Source of the DNA: Hydractinia symbiolongicarpus
Taxonomy: Eukaryota; Cnidaria; Hydrozoa; Anthoathecata; Hydractiniidae
Length of the DNA: 64,000 nucleotides
NCBI RefSeq assembly: GCF_029227915.1
Contig: NC_079875.1
Location: 12,769,001-12,833,000 of the forward strand
Direction of reading: 5' to 3'
Below, one piece after another: positions 36,031 through 47,913 of this stretch (the first letter of the stretch is position 1; the number at the start of each line of letters is the position of its first letter). A model generated the notes under the pieces. The model worked only from the letters and a program-made list of their open reading frames with translations, was not told where the DNA came from and ran no database searches. Made by a program: the position numbers and the translations under genes.

Positions 36031-37244
36031 CATTTGCGTATGTAGAATTTTGATCAACAATTCAGTAAATATAGAACTTTAATTCATTTTTTTGTTTATT
36101 ACGTCACTCCAATTAGAATTATAATTGGATTGATTTTCTTGCAGCCAAAGGACAACCTCCAATAAAAATATGGAAATTGAACCTAAGTTACAATCTTTAC
36201 TTTTTAATTAATGCACTTGTGGACGATGGCAAATTAGTAATTTACAAATTTCCCCTGTGGCGACGTAGAAACATAGAAACAAAAATAGCTTCCGTGCGAA
36301 CATGTCTCTATAATTTCCAAGTATAGTTTGGGTTTTTTGGGTTTCCTATATTCTGAGGGTCGAATTCAATTTCGGACGTGACTGCAAAGGGTCGAATTTT
36401 TTGTTTCTGTGAATTTCAAATAAACGCTATGATCGAAAGCAAGGGTTTAGGGGTTAAACATCTTACATAAAATTATACTTCTGTCAATTTGAAGCGAAGT
36501 TAGAGATCACACGTGCGTTTCATTTTGCTCGAAATGGACTCATGTAAACATTCCTAAGAAACAAACCTAGCACTGAATCGTGTCGCACCGTTATAAGTTT
36601 ACTTTGAGCTAAATCGCACTTCTACCACAAGTCTGACGAAAATATGTCCTTTTTACCATCCTTGGATTTTGCGTGCTTTTTTGTCATGTGTAGTAAAGGA
36701 TTTTTTAATTGATTTTTTGGTGAACTATTTCCTAATTAACATGCTTTACTTAACGGTGCAAGTGACGTTGACATACGTGCCCGTTCATGTATCATACGTG
36801 CCTGTCCATGTATCATACGTGCCCGTTTGTTAAAATACGTGCCCGTTCGTGTATCATGCGGTCCCGTCATGCATCATGGCAAGACGTAGTTGGTGCTTTA
36901 TAATAGTTTGCGTTTTATCCTCATTGCGCCAATCTCCCCCTAGCCAAAATTTATTGTACGGGGTTTATACCAAAAAGACTTAGGGAGAAGCAGCTATACG
37001 TTTCGTCATCTGAAATGATATATGAGTGCATTTCTTTTCTGAAAAAATATTTAACTTATTCTGCATTATAATTAGCGATGCTTATATCGTTTAGTTATTT
37101 AAAAAGTTTAATTTACTTTGAATGAATTTTCCAGAGGTGTTGCCTAACTTGTGTGGAAAACAGCTAATATTGTTGTTTGGTCGGCAGAAAACACATTAAA
37201 CCCTGATACCCGATGGTTATCGCAAGATTTTTTTAAGAACTGAT
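36031..37244. other. Intergenic DNA
   Basis: Nothing coding recognised. It contains the 21-bp tandem repeat at 36772-36878. Confidence 0.5.
36772..36878 (+). repeat. 21-bp tandem repeat CATACGTGCCCGTTCATGTAT
   Basis: About five imperfect copies: three clean, two with GTTAAAATACGTGCCC or CATGCGGTCCCG variants. Each holds an ACGTGC core. Confidence 0.65.
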
Positions 37245-37496
37245 AAATCTAATAAATAATACTTTTTGTCCGTCTGTCTTTCTATCTGTCTATCTGTCTG
37301 GGAGCCATTTTAAAAACTGGGGTTTCTTTTAATAAAAAACGTCATTATTTTCGCACGCATAATTAAAGTAATAACCCCAGTCAAAGCAAGTTGCTCAACT
37401 TTTATGTAAACAGGCGGCGAAAATACGCGAAATAACGATGCTAGAAATATGTAAGACGGGCGACCAATTGTGAAAATTTCCAATTGCTAATGACTA
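37245..37496 (+). mobile_element. HINE/Helitron-like element, diverged
   Basis: ATAATACTTTTTGTCCGTCTG with an extended GTCTATCTGTCT tract, then GACGGGCGACC and a decayed hairpin (CAATTGTG/CAATTG) before CTAATGACTAG. Confidence 0.4.
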
Positions 37497-39159
37497 GTTT
37501 ATTAAAATTGCGTGTTTTCGCTTTTTCGCCAATTAGACAAAAATGCTTTTAATCATTTAATTTTTTGGGCGGTACATGTGATGTAACTTTTAATTATACA
37601 GATAAGATATCAGTATACTTTTGGAAAGAATGAAAAAAACAGGAAGCGAGGAATCTTTATTCCTCTATTTTTTCTCCAATTAAATAAAAAACAAATAACA
37701 ACATACATCGTGGGTTCATTTTATATGTTTCATGTTTATTAATGGTATTCGCAATATTTTCTAAAAACGTTTGACAGCGACGTTTTTAATCAAAGGTCCA
37801 TCACAGAATGTGTTGATGTTTTTTTGTTGTGCGTGCATTTAATTTTTTTTGCATTCTATCTGTTTTCATGGACTAAAAAATAAAATTAGTTAATAGAATA
37901 TGCACACTTTTTTTCATTAAGAACATATTTTATCACGTGGGAATGCTTTCATAGATAAATGTTTTCTTTTCTTAACGTGCATATTATCACAAAGAGACAT
38001 TACCAATATTTATCTTTCCATCCAGTCCGATATAAAAACATTTATCGCCAATCGTTAATTTGTAGATTTCCACATATTTTTCTTCTTTGTGCAGAAATAC
38101 ACAAATGAGAGCATTTTAGCCTGGTAAAGTGTTTAAGGAAGAACATCCAGTCTCAGCCGAGAAATCGCATATATTAAAAAAGCATTTTGAGCACTTGCAG
38201 GTCTTTAACTAACATCTCCACTTCTTATTGGCTCAAAATTTGTAGATCCTTTCTATAACCTCCTCAAACCAACAAAAACTTTAGCTATTATTAAATTATT
38301 GTAATTTATTTAGAAAAAAAGTTTATAGTCTGGTAGCTAATAACACCGGGAAATGAAAGTCAGTTTAGAATTTGAGAATATCAAAAATTTGCCAATTAAA
38401 GTTATATCTAAAACTAAAAATTGTTTTCTTTTTTTAATCCGCGAAGCAATTAACTTGAAATGCAGCAAATTTCCGGTAACTTTTTGATCCGAATTATTCT
38501 TAAACTGGCTTAAATTGTTCGTCAGTCCTATTATGTGCTTAATTTTTGTCCCTTGCTCAAAAAATTGTGTCTTTGAATACCAAAAAAGTATTGGCCAGAT
38601 AGAGAGAGAGTAAAAAAATCGATACAATAGCTTTTAACATGAAGGAACAAATTAGCAAGCAGAAGGCATAATTGTTTCTTATCCTCGAGTTCTACTTTTG
38701 GTTTGAAATAAACAATATTTCCAACGAATTTACATAAAAGCGTTTTTTTTTTTATTTTCCAAATCGATTATGTTTTTGTTTTAAGATATTTCTTTTATTT
38801 TTCATAGACTGATTATGTTTTTGTTTTAAGATATTTTATTCATTCCCCAGATCGATTATGTTTTTGTTTTAAAAAAAGCAGAACATCAGTGAAGTTTTTC
38901 TGATGTCATTGTTCTCATTAGTTTCGACATTTACAACCTGCTTGGTTTTGTAAATCGTATTTATCATGCAAAAGTAAGAATAGGAGTGATGTAATGTCGA
39001 TGTCTTTGTCATTGTACTATTATTGAGGAGTTTAAAATTGCTCATGGTTTTTGTTATTTTGGTTAATGAGTTGAAGCTTTCAAGTCAGATCGGTTAGAAT
39101 GCTGATAGCGTAGCTAAGAATATCGCGTTATTTTAAAAATATTCATAAAGAAGTTCCTG
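37497..39159. other. Intergenic DNA
   Basis: No gene recognised. A roughly 45-bp imperfect repeat lies at 38761-38873. Confidence 0.45.
38761..38873 (+). repeat. Three imperfect copies of a GATTATGTTTTTGTTTTAAG unit
   Basis: The unit GATTATGTTTTTGTTTTAA recurs near 38767, 38810 and 38852, each preceded by ATCGATT or AGACTGATT. Confidence 0.6.
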
Positions 39160-39403
39160 TCTCTTTAATAATAGCCGTCGTCCGTCTGTTTTCATGTCTG
39201 ATGCGGAAACACGAAATGCGATATATAAAGGACGGGTGAATTTTGCCACGGGTTGACGACTAGTCTATAATAATAATAGCCGTATTATTTTGTCACTCCG
39301 CACTTAGTATGAAATAATGGCGCCTCGGATATGGGAGATGAGCAAAATTCTCAGAACAAAAATATGTAGGACGGAAGAACCCATAGATTATTCCAATGAC
39401 TAG
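39160..39403 (+). mobile_element. Two tandem HINE/Helitron-like elements
   Basis: 39160-39263 starts TCTCTTTAATAATAGCCGTC and ends GCCACGGGTTGACGACTAG. 39264-39403 starts TCTATAATAATAATAGCCGT and ends CCAATGACTAG followed by T. The second has lost its hairpin. Confidence 0.5.
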
Positions 39404-39864
39404 TCTTATATAACAACAAAAATTTTTCACAGGAAAAAGATAGAAAAAATTAAAATTTAAAACAACAAAAAGTTTTCTTTTCTAAATTATTTTGTTATCT
39501 ATGTAAATAGGATTAAATATAGTTTGGCTATATGTGCAGAAAATGCAGAAAAAATTTTTTTTGATTGCACAATTTGTGAACTGCTGTCAGCAACATAAAT
39601 AAAAAGTTATATATTACCATTCTTAGCCAATAATAAAGTTTTACAATATTTACAATAAAAGGGATTTTCACAAAACGAAATGGATGGCCAATTCGCTATT
39701 GAAATGTATTTGACCATGTGATTTCGCTTCGGAAAATTCGCTTAAAACAGGTCCTACTTTTTAAAATCGCCACATGTTTTTTGTTTCTTGCGAAGATCGT
39801 AGATATATTTCGCAGCTATTCGTCAAATCCGTGCATGTTACCCATAATATTATAATATGCTTCA

Positions 39865-42800
39865 TTAATCACTCTCTTCCTCTTCTAAAGCCTTCAGTTT
39901 GTTTTCCAAAAGACCTAAGGTGAAGTATTATGATATATATATAAAAAGATCAAATGTAGTCTACTTAGACACAGAAATGTTTTAGGGTCGTTGGGTTGTT
40001 TCACCCATCCAACATTGTTAACATTTTGGCATATTCCAACTCAAATAAATAAATAAACCTAGGAACTACAGATAATTCTTGACTCACAGGTTTTTTTTGC
40101 TACTAATTTTTGCCACTCAATATGGCCGATATTTCGCATATGGACTTTGCAAAACATTCTGCCTTAAACATATATAAAGTTGATCTGGCATGTGTTCAAG
40201 TCGTGCCTTAACCCTGTCTGTAACGAAAGGTTCTAGCACTAACTCACTTTTTCATTATAAAAGTCCTAAAACATTTAGTGCTATTCTATTTGTCAATTTT
40301 CAATAATTTTCTTGGGTTGACATAACTATTGCATTACTAAAGATGAAATTCTGATTGTCTAGAATAGTTTGCATTGTTTGAAATAAACGGGTCAATTTAG
40401 AAAAAAATATTTTTTCACGCCAATCAAACCGATTAACTTATAATGGTCAGCAGCACAAGCACGTTTTTACTGATGGATGATGACATCAGTGAATGTATAA
40501 TTCCGTCAATCATTTTCGTCATGCTGTGCTATATTCCTGCCAAGTTTTATCAGTATAGCATTTAGCAGTTATTTGAGGCGGTTAAATCTACCCGACTTTC
40601 AACACATTTAATACACAGAAAATCTAGTATAAATGACGTTAGCTTGAGTTAAACTTTTTGGTGAGTGCAAGGCTCTACTGTTCTCTTTGTGTTGTAATCA
40701 TACATTTCGTGATAAGAACTAGACAATAACTGATAACAGAGATAATAACCATTGCATACTTTACCTTGCTCATATAAAGGCTGTACTGGGATGAGTTGAT
40801 CGTAAAAGAACATAAAATCGTCAACCAGATAATATCCCGGGACAGAATTTGCCATATTTGTAGGACTGAATAATTTTAATCCACCTGGATGAGCCGAATT
40901 TGATTCTGATACACCTAAATTATAATTTTCCTTTTTAACATACAATGCATTGCAGAAAATATGCGTGGAATACTACTAAAGAAGTTTTTTATCTGGCCTT
41001 GTTATGTTAAAATGTTTTTAAGGCATTTTTTTCATTGCGTAGAAATAACATGTTCTCGATGATAAGACTACTTTTGTCTTCTGCGAGTCACCTGGCTTAT
41101 TGAGGAAAGTTTTAATCAATCCGTTGTATTAAATGTATATGTTACGTATATTATATATGTATAAATGTATTGTAATGTTACGTATATTATATATGTATAT
41201 ATGTACTGTAATGTTACGTATATTATGTATGTATATATGTACTGTAATGTTACGTATATTATATATGTATATATGTATTATGATGTTACGTATATTATAT
41301 ATGTAAAATGTATTGTAATGTTACGTATATTATATATGTATATATGTACTGTAATGTTATGTATATTATATATGTATATATGTATTATAATGTTACGTAT
41401 ATTATTTAAGTCTATGGAAATTTTTGTAACTATACCTTTTTATGCAAAATATGCCTACATACATAAATAAGAATTTTTTTTTGATAATTATTACCTATTA
41501 GCTTGAAATTTGTGTTAGCTAAATAACCAATGAAAAGGAAAAAAGAATGAATTTATTTTGGATATTATTAGTAAGGCTTGGACATAATAGCCGAATGGCA
41601 GAGTATTATTTATAGCTAAGAAAGTGCGCAAATTGTTCTTTTACGTCACAGGAATAAAAAAACCCATAAATATAAAGCTCATCACTTTCATGGTATTTTA
41701 TTTTTGTTCATACTTATTTTCAAGATTTCTTCTATTTTCAAAATTATATTTCTTTGTGCAGCTGCTAAAAGTAAGATTTTTGAAGCAAGGTTTTCCGGTC
41801 TTTCATGTGTATTGTTTTTATTCTTGCTGAGGTCATTTTGCAAAACAAGACAACAACAAACAATATAAAAAAGTTCTTACTGGTTCCTGTTGCAACGAGA
41901 TTTCCATTGATATACATCCAAATGGTTGTCGAATCGTACTGAAATCCAAAATGTGTCCAGAAGTATGGGTTGTGCGGACCATGAGACACAACGGTTTTTG
42001 TCGACCTGAAAAAGTAAAAGAAGCAGTAAAGAAAGGAATATCGCAAATAATATACATGGAACAAAATACGGTTGCAATAGCAAGATTATTATTGCAGCAT
42101 TTCTGAAGACGATTATATTACTAAATAGACCCATATCTGTTTCCGTTCTGCGAAATACACAAGCTTAAACAAGTTTTTTGTTGGTGGCGCGAGAGGGTTT
42201 CTACATAATCTTTTTTTTGTCAAAGTGCACTTGCGCTGAGAAGGAAGCTGGTAAGTTGAAATGGAAACTAGCCTTTAGATTAAAAAATCATAATCGATGT
42301 TACTACACATTTTAAGCTGGTTATTATGGAATAGCTGCTGATTCGTGTCGAAAACATGAAGTAGTGATTTCTCACCATCTTGATCAAAATACGGCTCTTA
42401 TCATTATTAAATAAATCCACGAGTTAGCTCGTTCTTTATATATCGCATTTTGTGTGTCTTGTTACTTGCGATAATATTTTGTACAGAGGCAGAAAAATGA
42501 CCGCTATTATTATAGAGACTAGTCGTTAACCCATGGAAATATCCACGAGGTCGCCCGTCTTTAAATCATTTCGTGTGCCTGTTGCATGACACTTTTCTTG
42601 CGGACAGACAGACAAAATACGGCTATTATTATACAGATTAGTTCGTGGAAAAATCCACGGGGTCGCCCGTCCTTTATATATCGCATTTCGTGTTTCCGCC
42701 ACGGGACTCGCCTATCGCGGACAGACAGACAAAATACGGCTATTATTAAAGAGAATAGCCGTTAACCCGTGGAAAAATCCACGGGGTCGCCCGTCCTTTA

Positions 42801-45800
42801 TATACCGCATTTCGTGTTTCCGTAACAGGACGCGGCTTTCGCGGACAGACAGACAAAATACGGCTATTATTAAAGAGACTAATCGGTGGCCCGTGTAAAA
42901 ATTCACGGGTTTTCGTCCTTTATACATCGCCTTTTGTGTGTCTCGCTACTTGCGGTACCATTTTGTGCAGAGATAGACGAGGTCTAGTATTAAAGAGATA
43001 AGTAGTCTATGAAAATATAGTCGTTCACCTGTAATTTCGTGTATTTAGAGCTTAAAGTTGCGGTTTAACAGCAGTCTTGGGCAGACTATTATCATAAAAG
43101 TGATGAACTTACGGAGTTCTATAGTTCATCGTCCAATTTTTTGTTTGATAACTGTACCATAAAGAAGGTCCAATATTCTATGATGAAAATATTTCAAAAG
43201 ATACAAAAGTTTTTTCAATATCTTATTAGCACACTGATGTTGTTAAGGGAATTAATTAATTAGCACAATCAGTGCAAATAATATTTAAGAAGCACTATCA
43301 GAGTAATATAAGAAATGTAACAGACCTCAACGGGAGGAGCAATTAAACATACACTCAACAAAACTTCTTTTTTTTTTACCTCGAAGTCCTCCAAATTTCA
43401 TCCTGCCTAGATTTTTCTGAAGAATCAAGTCTTATTAAGTATTTTTTTCGACATTGTTATTCGTCAATTTTTTTAGTACGGGGAAAAGTTGTGCAATTTT
43501 GAGAAAAAAAAGTTATTAAAAGGTTTCGTTGCGTGACCTTGGTAATAATAAGCAATATCACAGTACTATCATGAGAGTTTAGAGGATTTACAAAACCGTC
43601 TCCATTCGCAACAAAAACTTGTGGAAAGCATAAGTTATTAATCAAAGTAAATAAATAAATATGACTGCTGTGACGATTCAAGAGTTGCAGGTTCAGCAAG
43701 TGGCTTTACCACAGCTAGAAGTCAACCCATGCCATGTGAGGGAATTGGGTGGGCAATGCTGGTGTTACTAATGTAGAATTACAGGACAAAAGACACACAT
43801 TGATAACAGTGTTTCAACACTGAAGTGGCTATATCTTGTAAAAATATTCGGAATCCAAACATTCTGTTTTTCTTTATTTCGATGTACTTTTTTCATCAAA
43901 CGTTGATATTTCTTATTAATAATAAATTCAAAAACTTTTAAATGCTGATTATGTAAACTTTTTATGTTAGATACTAAATCTTAACATGCCTACCGGCTCA
44001 TGAAGCACTGTCGTGATCTGTTCCCCAGGATAAGACGCGATTTGGACCTCCAAATCTTTTTGTAACATCTTCGCCCAAATACTTAGCGTGAGTTTAGAAC
44101 ACGGAGTGAGACCTCTAGAAATTAAATCATAAAATGATATTAAGAGCCTTGAGTAAGTCAAGTTGTACCGTACCAACTCTCTGTATTATACATGCTGACT
44201 TGGAAATTAGGAAACTTTCATTCCAATTTAAAAACATTTCTTGCATTTGAAACACAAAACACAAAAAAATTAAGTAGAAAATCTTTGGTAAAGATTACGT
44301 TGGATAAGAAAAAGCATAAGGATCTTTTATATTTTCTTGGAATATACAAATTGGAATTTTTGATTGTAACTTGACCCGCAATATAATTTTTATTAGAAGT
44401 TTGAACTACAATTGTGCAAGATGAGATCAATACAGACTATTTGTGTTTTGACTATATTTTGTTAATTTAAAGTTTTGTAAATACTTCATCCATGTGTATA
44501 ATTTGAAATATATCTAATCTGGTCCACAAACACACCACGCCTTGAGCACTTTGGTTTCTACGATTGAATCATTCCACAATCTATTTTAACTCAAATTTTA
44601 TTCTCCCCCACGATAACTGTCGTTGTAAACTAAGTTATAGATCTTAAAACGTAAGATGTGCTATTTAAACCTAACGTCAGCATAACCTAATAACATTGTT
44701 GAAAATAGTTGTAAGATTAAAAAAATATTGTTGTTTATTTATCGAATTTTGAGATTAAAAAACATATGGCTATGTTTACAAAATTACAAAAATTTCTTAC
44801 ATATAGCAAGTCTTAAAGTCAATATTGCTTCCAGAAAACGAGCTAACAGCGTTTCCACCGAATACGTATAACACATTTCCAGGTCGATCTGGTACGGAGA
44901 CGATTTTGGCGTATGATGCAAGACTTTGTGCAGACTGGTCTGTCCCTGTGTTTTTCAATGCTGTTTTGCTTTCATCAAATGTAAATTTCCAGGCTGGTAG
45001 AAAATCTAAAAAGTACAAATATTGGTGTTTTAACACAGTTTCCATCTCAAATCTTGGTCAAATTATGTCGAGACAAAACAACTAATTTCAAAGTTCATCA
45101 ACACAAGTAATGCGTAGACTTATTTTCTATATTACATACACTCATTATAAACTTGTCAATGTTCCATTCACAGTGGACTTGGGCCATAGAATCTTACGCT
45201 ATTTGGTTAAGTCAAAATTTCTGAAATTTTTTTATAGTTGCTGACGTCAGCATTGTCATTCTTCACGTATTTCGGGGACTTCAGGCCCCGGCGTGGATTA
45301 TTTCGTTGTGCAGTAGAAAATGTAACTAGCAACTTTTCAACGCTTATGAGTGTGAAAAAAAGCGACTTTGCAGCAGGCTGGCTGCAGCGCATTGCGAGAA
45401 AGAACTTCTATCTCAATGTTTCTGTTAAAAATTGTACCTTAACCGGACAAGAGCTTGTGTGTCGTCTACTTAGAGCTTTATTTGAAAGTAACGTAACGTA
45501 CCGTATGTGCAGAATCCAAATGTAGTCGAATCTGCAGTAGTACCACACCAAGGCATTGTGGCGCTCAAACTTGGCGGTCCATCCATTGTGCACTCTTTAT
45601 ACACAAGGTTTTTGTATGTGAAAGGATAGTGGCAATACTCTGCAGCTCCAGTCACGGTTCCGCCAGTTGCAAAAGGTCTTTCTGAAAATAATAACTTGAT
45701 ATTCTCATATATTCTATACGACAGGTAAAGTATGATCTATTCCAGCGACAAGTAATGACAGAAACAAAGGATGTTCGCTACTTCATGCTATGTTTCTATG

Positions 45801-47913
45801 TCACAGTGAGAAAAACTGAGGCAGTTGTAGTAAGGCAATTCTAAAGTACTGGAGAGGATTATCCCAACCTTAGAATGGTGGATAAACCTGAGGAAAAGCG
45901 GAAATTTTGAATTGATAACTTTATATTGATCTTCATATAGGTAGGTAGTAATATGTATTGCAGTTCTATCTGCTTATTCATAAATTTAAATGACAAAACT
46001 TACTTCTTTCACAAAAATCTCCCCAATGCGACATTGGACACTCGCAAGTAAACGAATCATCTCCATACCCAGGAATGCATGTGCCATTATTCAAACATCC
46101 GTCTTTATCACATCCAGTGTTCTACAAAAGATAGGTAAACTTTCAAGTGTAGTGACACATGTGTCAATAATTATAAAAAGCCCCGGATCTTTTCATCTAT
46201 ATTGCTAAAATAGTTCCATCGAAAATATGACGCCATTGTTGATCCTAACAACACCATTAAATATCTTCTCTTTTAATATCAAATCATTCTTCGCACACAG
46301 TCCACAAGCCTATCAATAATCAAAGTTCATCAGTAATACGTGAGAAATTCAAGTATATATTTCAAAATGGGGGAAATGGCCCACTTTAGGTATGTGTGAC
46401 GTCATTTCCAAACCCTGTGACGTTACAAAATATTTTTTTTACTTATATTCTGTAACTAAAACGTTATTAGTTTCGGATTTTCCGAACTCTAGTGATAAAT
46501 AGAGTTAAAGGAGATTACCTTGAGAGAAACGTGAATCCAATCGTTTTTTTTAACGATTAATGACTTGTTGGAGTACATGTTTTCTTTAAACAGATGACAT
46601 TCCACAAAGTCGGTCACTTTAAGGCCATCAAATGTGTGCTGTGGGGGTCCTGCGTTTATGGCAAAGCATGTCGCGTTGGTCAAACATTTCGTCACGCAGC
46701 CTTCTTGATTCGAAGCTGTGGTGTTTAAAAAACCATCTGTCAAATTTAAGATTGAATTTTCAACAGGTTCACCAGCAAAATACGAAAAAAATGACTTCCC
46801 TCCGTCATTGGTTCCATTTCGGCACAGATATGACGTCTCGCATGTCCGTGCATGGGAAAATGCGAAACTTCTGAAATTACAATGAAACAAGAACAAATAT
46901 AAATTAGAAAGGATAGTAATGAATGATTTGGATGAGAACTAGAACGCAAAATCACATGTAATGCTTAAAATGTTAAAAGAACATTTTTTAGTAATCATAT
47001 TGAATAAGGTTTAAATAACTTTAAGGAATATAATACTCCTCAGAATAGAGTCAAACTTTCTGTATTTTTACTTTAACCGTAATCCTGATTGGCTCTTTGG
47101 GGGATCCTGAATGCTGAACAGGCTGCTTTGTCTTTCCTTTGCATCTCTAAATCTTACTATAAGTGTTGCCCTGGCCTTTTGTAACAAGTTGATTTAAAAA
47201 ATAGCTAATGTCAACATTTTTGTCAATGACTTTATTAAATTTTCGTATAATTATTTCGTATTAAGTCACACAAATGTGAAAAACCAGAAAATAATTTAGC
47301 AATATATAAGGTCCCTAAGGCGATTGTTGCCATGCGACAGCGAAATAAAAGTTTAGAGAAATAGCCAAATATCACGTGCAACTAATTAAAAATATAAAAA
47401 TTATGGAAACAGTTAAACAAGGGGGGAGGGTGGAGACTGAATAAGCTTCCCAGCACAAGCAGTGTTGGGAAATTGAAAAATTAAAATTAGTTGAATAATA
47501 TATTTTTTTAAATATTTATGACTCAGTAGAAAAAAAACGGAGTTGACATTCGTTTTTTTAAAGTATTATAAACTTAATATCTTGAAGTAAATAGAGTGAA
47601 ATATTTTCATTTTACATTTTTAAAAATTATGTTACACTGTCAGTCATATAATGGCGGTTAATTCTAGTAGAGGCAAGCGTGAGAGGTAAAAGCGCTAACT
47701 TGAGGGAGGTAGACCAAGGGGAAGCGAGGTGCTTTAAGGCAATTTCTTAAAAATTTGTTTGTGATTGATTAAAACTGTATGAAAAAACTTAAGTTGTGAA
47801 AAACGTTGCTACATTCCCTTGTTTAAAGCATTTATTCATTTGTTATTTAAAAACAAAGAAAGAATCAATACAAGCCCTTTTACTTACAAAAACAGTGTCA
47901 ATATAGGTAACAT
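39865..47913 (-). CDS. Secreted PAN/Apple-like – EGF – fibronectin type II – LamG-like protein
   Basis: Twelve exons, listed in transcript order (minus strand): 47913-47888, 46870-46519, 46121-46004, 45681-45502, 45005-44801, 44114-43990, 43617-43567, 43416-43380, 43151-43113, 42005-41881, 40914-40765, 39914-39865; about 485 residues. A signal peptide MLPILTLFLSFAFSHA is split by intron 1. The next exon is PAN/Apple-like (GCVTKCLTNATCFAINAGPP). The EGF-like exon has CDKDGCLNNGTC and TCECP. The fibronectin type II exon (phase 1-1) has YCHYPFTYKNLVYKEC, MPWCGTT and FGFC. The remaining exons form a LamG/concanavalin-like domain (SKLTLSIWAK, WTHFGFQYDSTTIWMYINGN, YYLVDDFMFFYDQLI) and an acidic tail ending LKALEEEESD. 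All phases agree if the sixth exon uses a GC donor (GTAG|GCATGT). The three small exons 43113-43617 are the least certain. Likely an extracellular adhesion or lectin-like protein. Confidence 0.75.
41130..41410 (+). repeat. AT-rich minisatellite with TGTAATGTTACGTATATTAT units
   Basis: About seven copies of a 36-42 bp unit combining TAATGTTACGTATATTATAT with GTATATATGTA. It generates the Tyr/Met/Val-rich frame 41165-41470, which is not a gene. It lies in an intron of the minus-strand gene. Confidence 0.9.
42405..42992 (-). mobile_element. Array of about five HINE/Helitron-like elements, reverse orientation
   Basis: Units of about 115-123 bp with approximate borders 42405-42518, 42519-42637, 42638-42755, 42756-42877 and 42878-42992. 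On the minus strand each starts TCTxTATAATAATAGCCGTATT or TCTCTTTAATAATAGCCG. They carry GTCTGTCTGTCCGCG, AAATGCGATATATAAAGGAC and the hairpin CCCGTGGATTTTTCCACGGG, with the best matches in the third and fourth units. The array lies in a gene intron and is the best-preserved set in the window. Confidence 0.6.
45239..45252. promoter_or_regulatory. Perfect TGCTGACGTCAGCA palindrome (CRE-type MARE)
   Basis: A 14-bp exact match to the CRE-type Maf recognition element, containing the CRE core TGACGTCA. It lies in the intron between the fibronectin type II and first LamG exons of the minus-strand gene. Function is inferred from motif knowledge only. Confidence 0.4.

Noticed and set aside
41165-41470. 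Tyr/Met/Val repeat frame
   Set aside because: It is produced by the AT-rich minisatellite; no splice or family support.
42712-42927. Minus-strand frame in the repeat array, and similar frames at 778-1001 and 2273-2479
   Set aside because: All lie within the HINE/Helitron-like units and recur only because the repeat does.
44825-45085. Plus-strand frame over a LamG exon of the minus-strand gene
   Set aside because: The minus strand carries domain motifs and splice sites; the plus frame is a shadow.
45238-45525. Plus-strand frame between two exons of the minus-strand gene
   Set aside because: It overlaps the FN2 exon on the other strand and has no motif or acceptor support.
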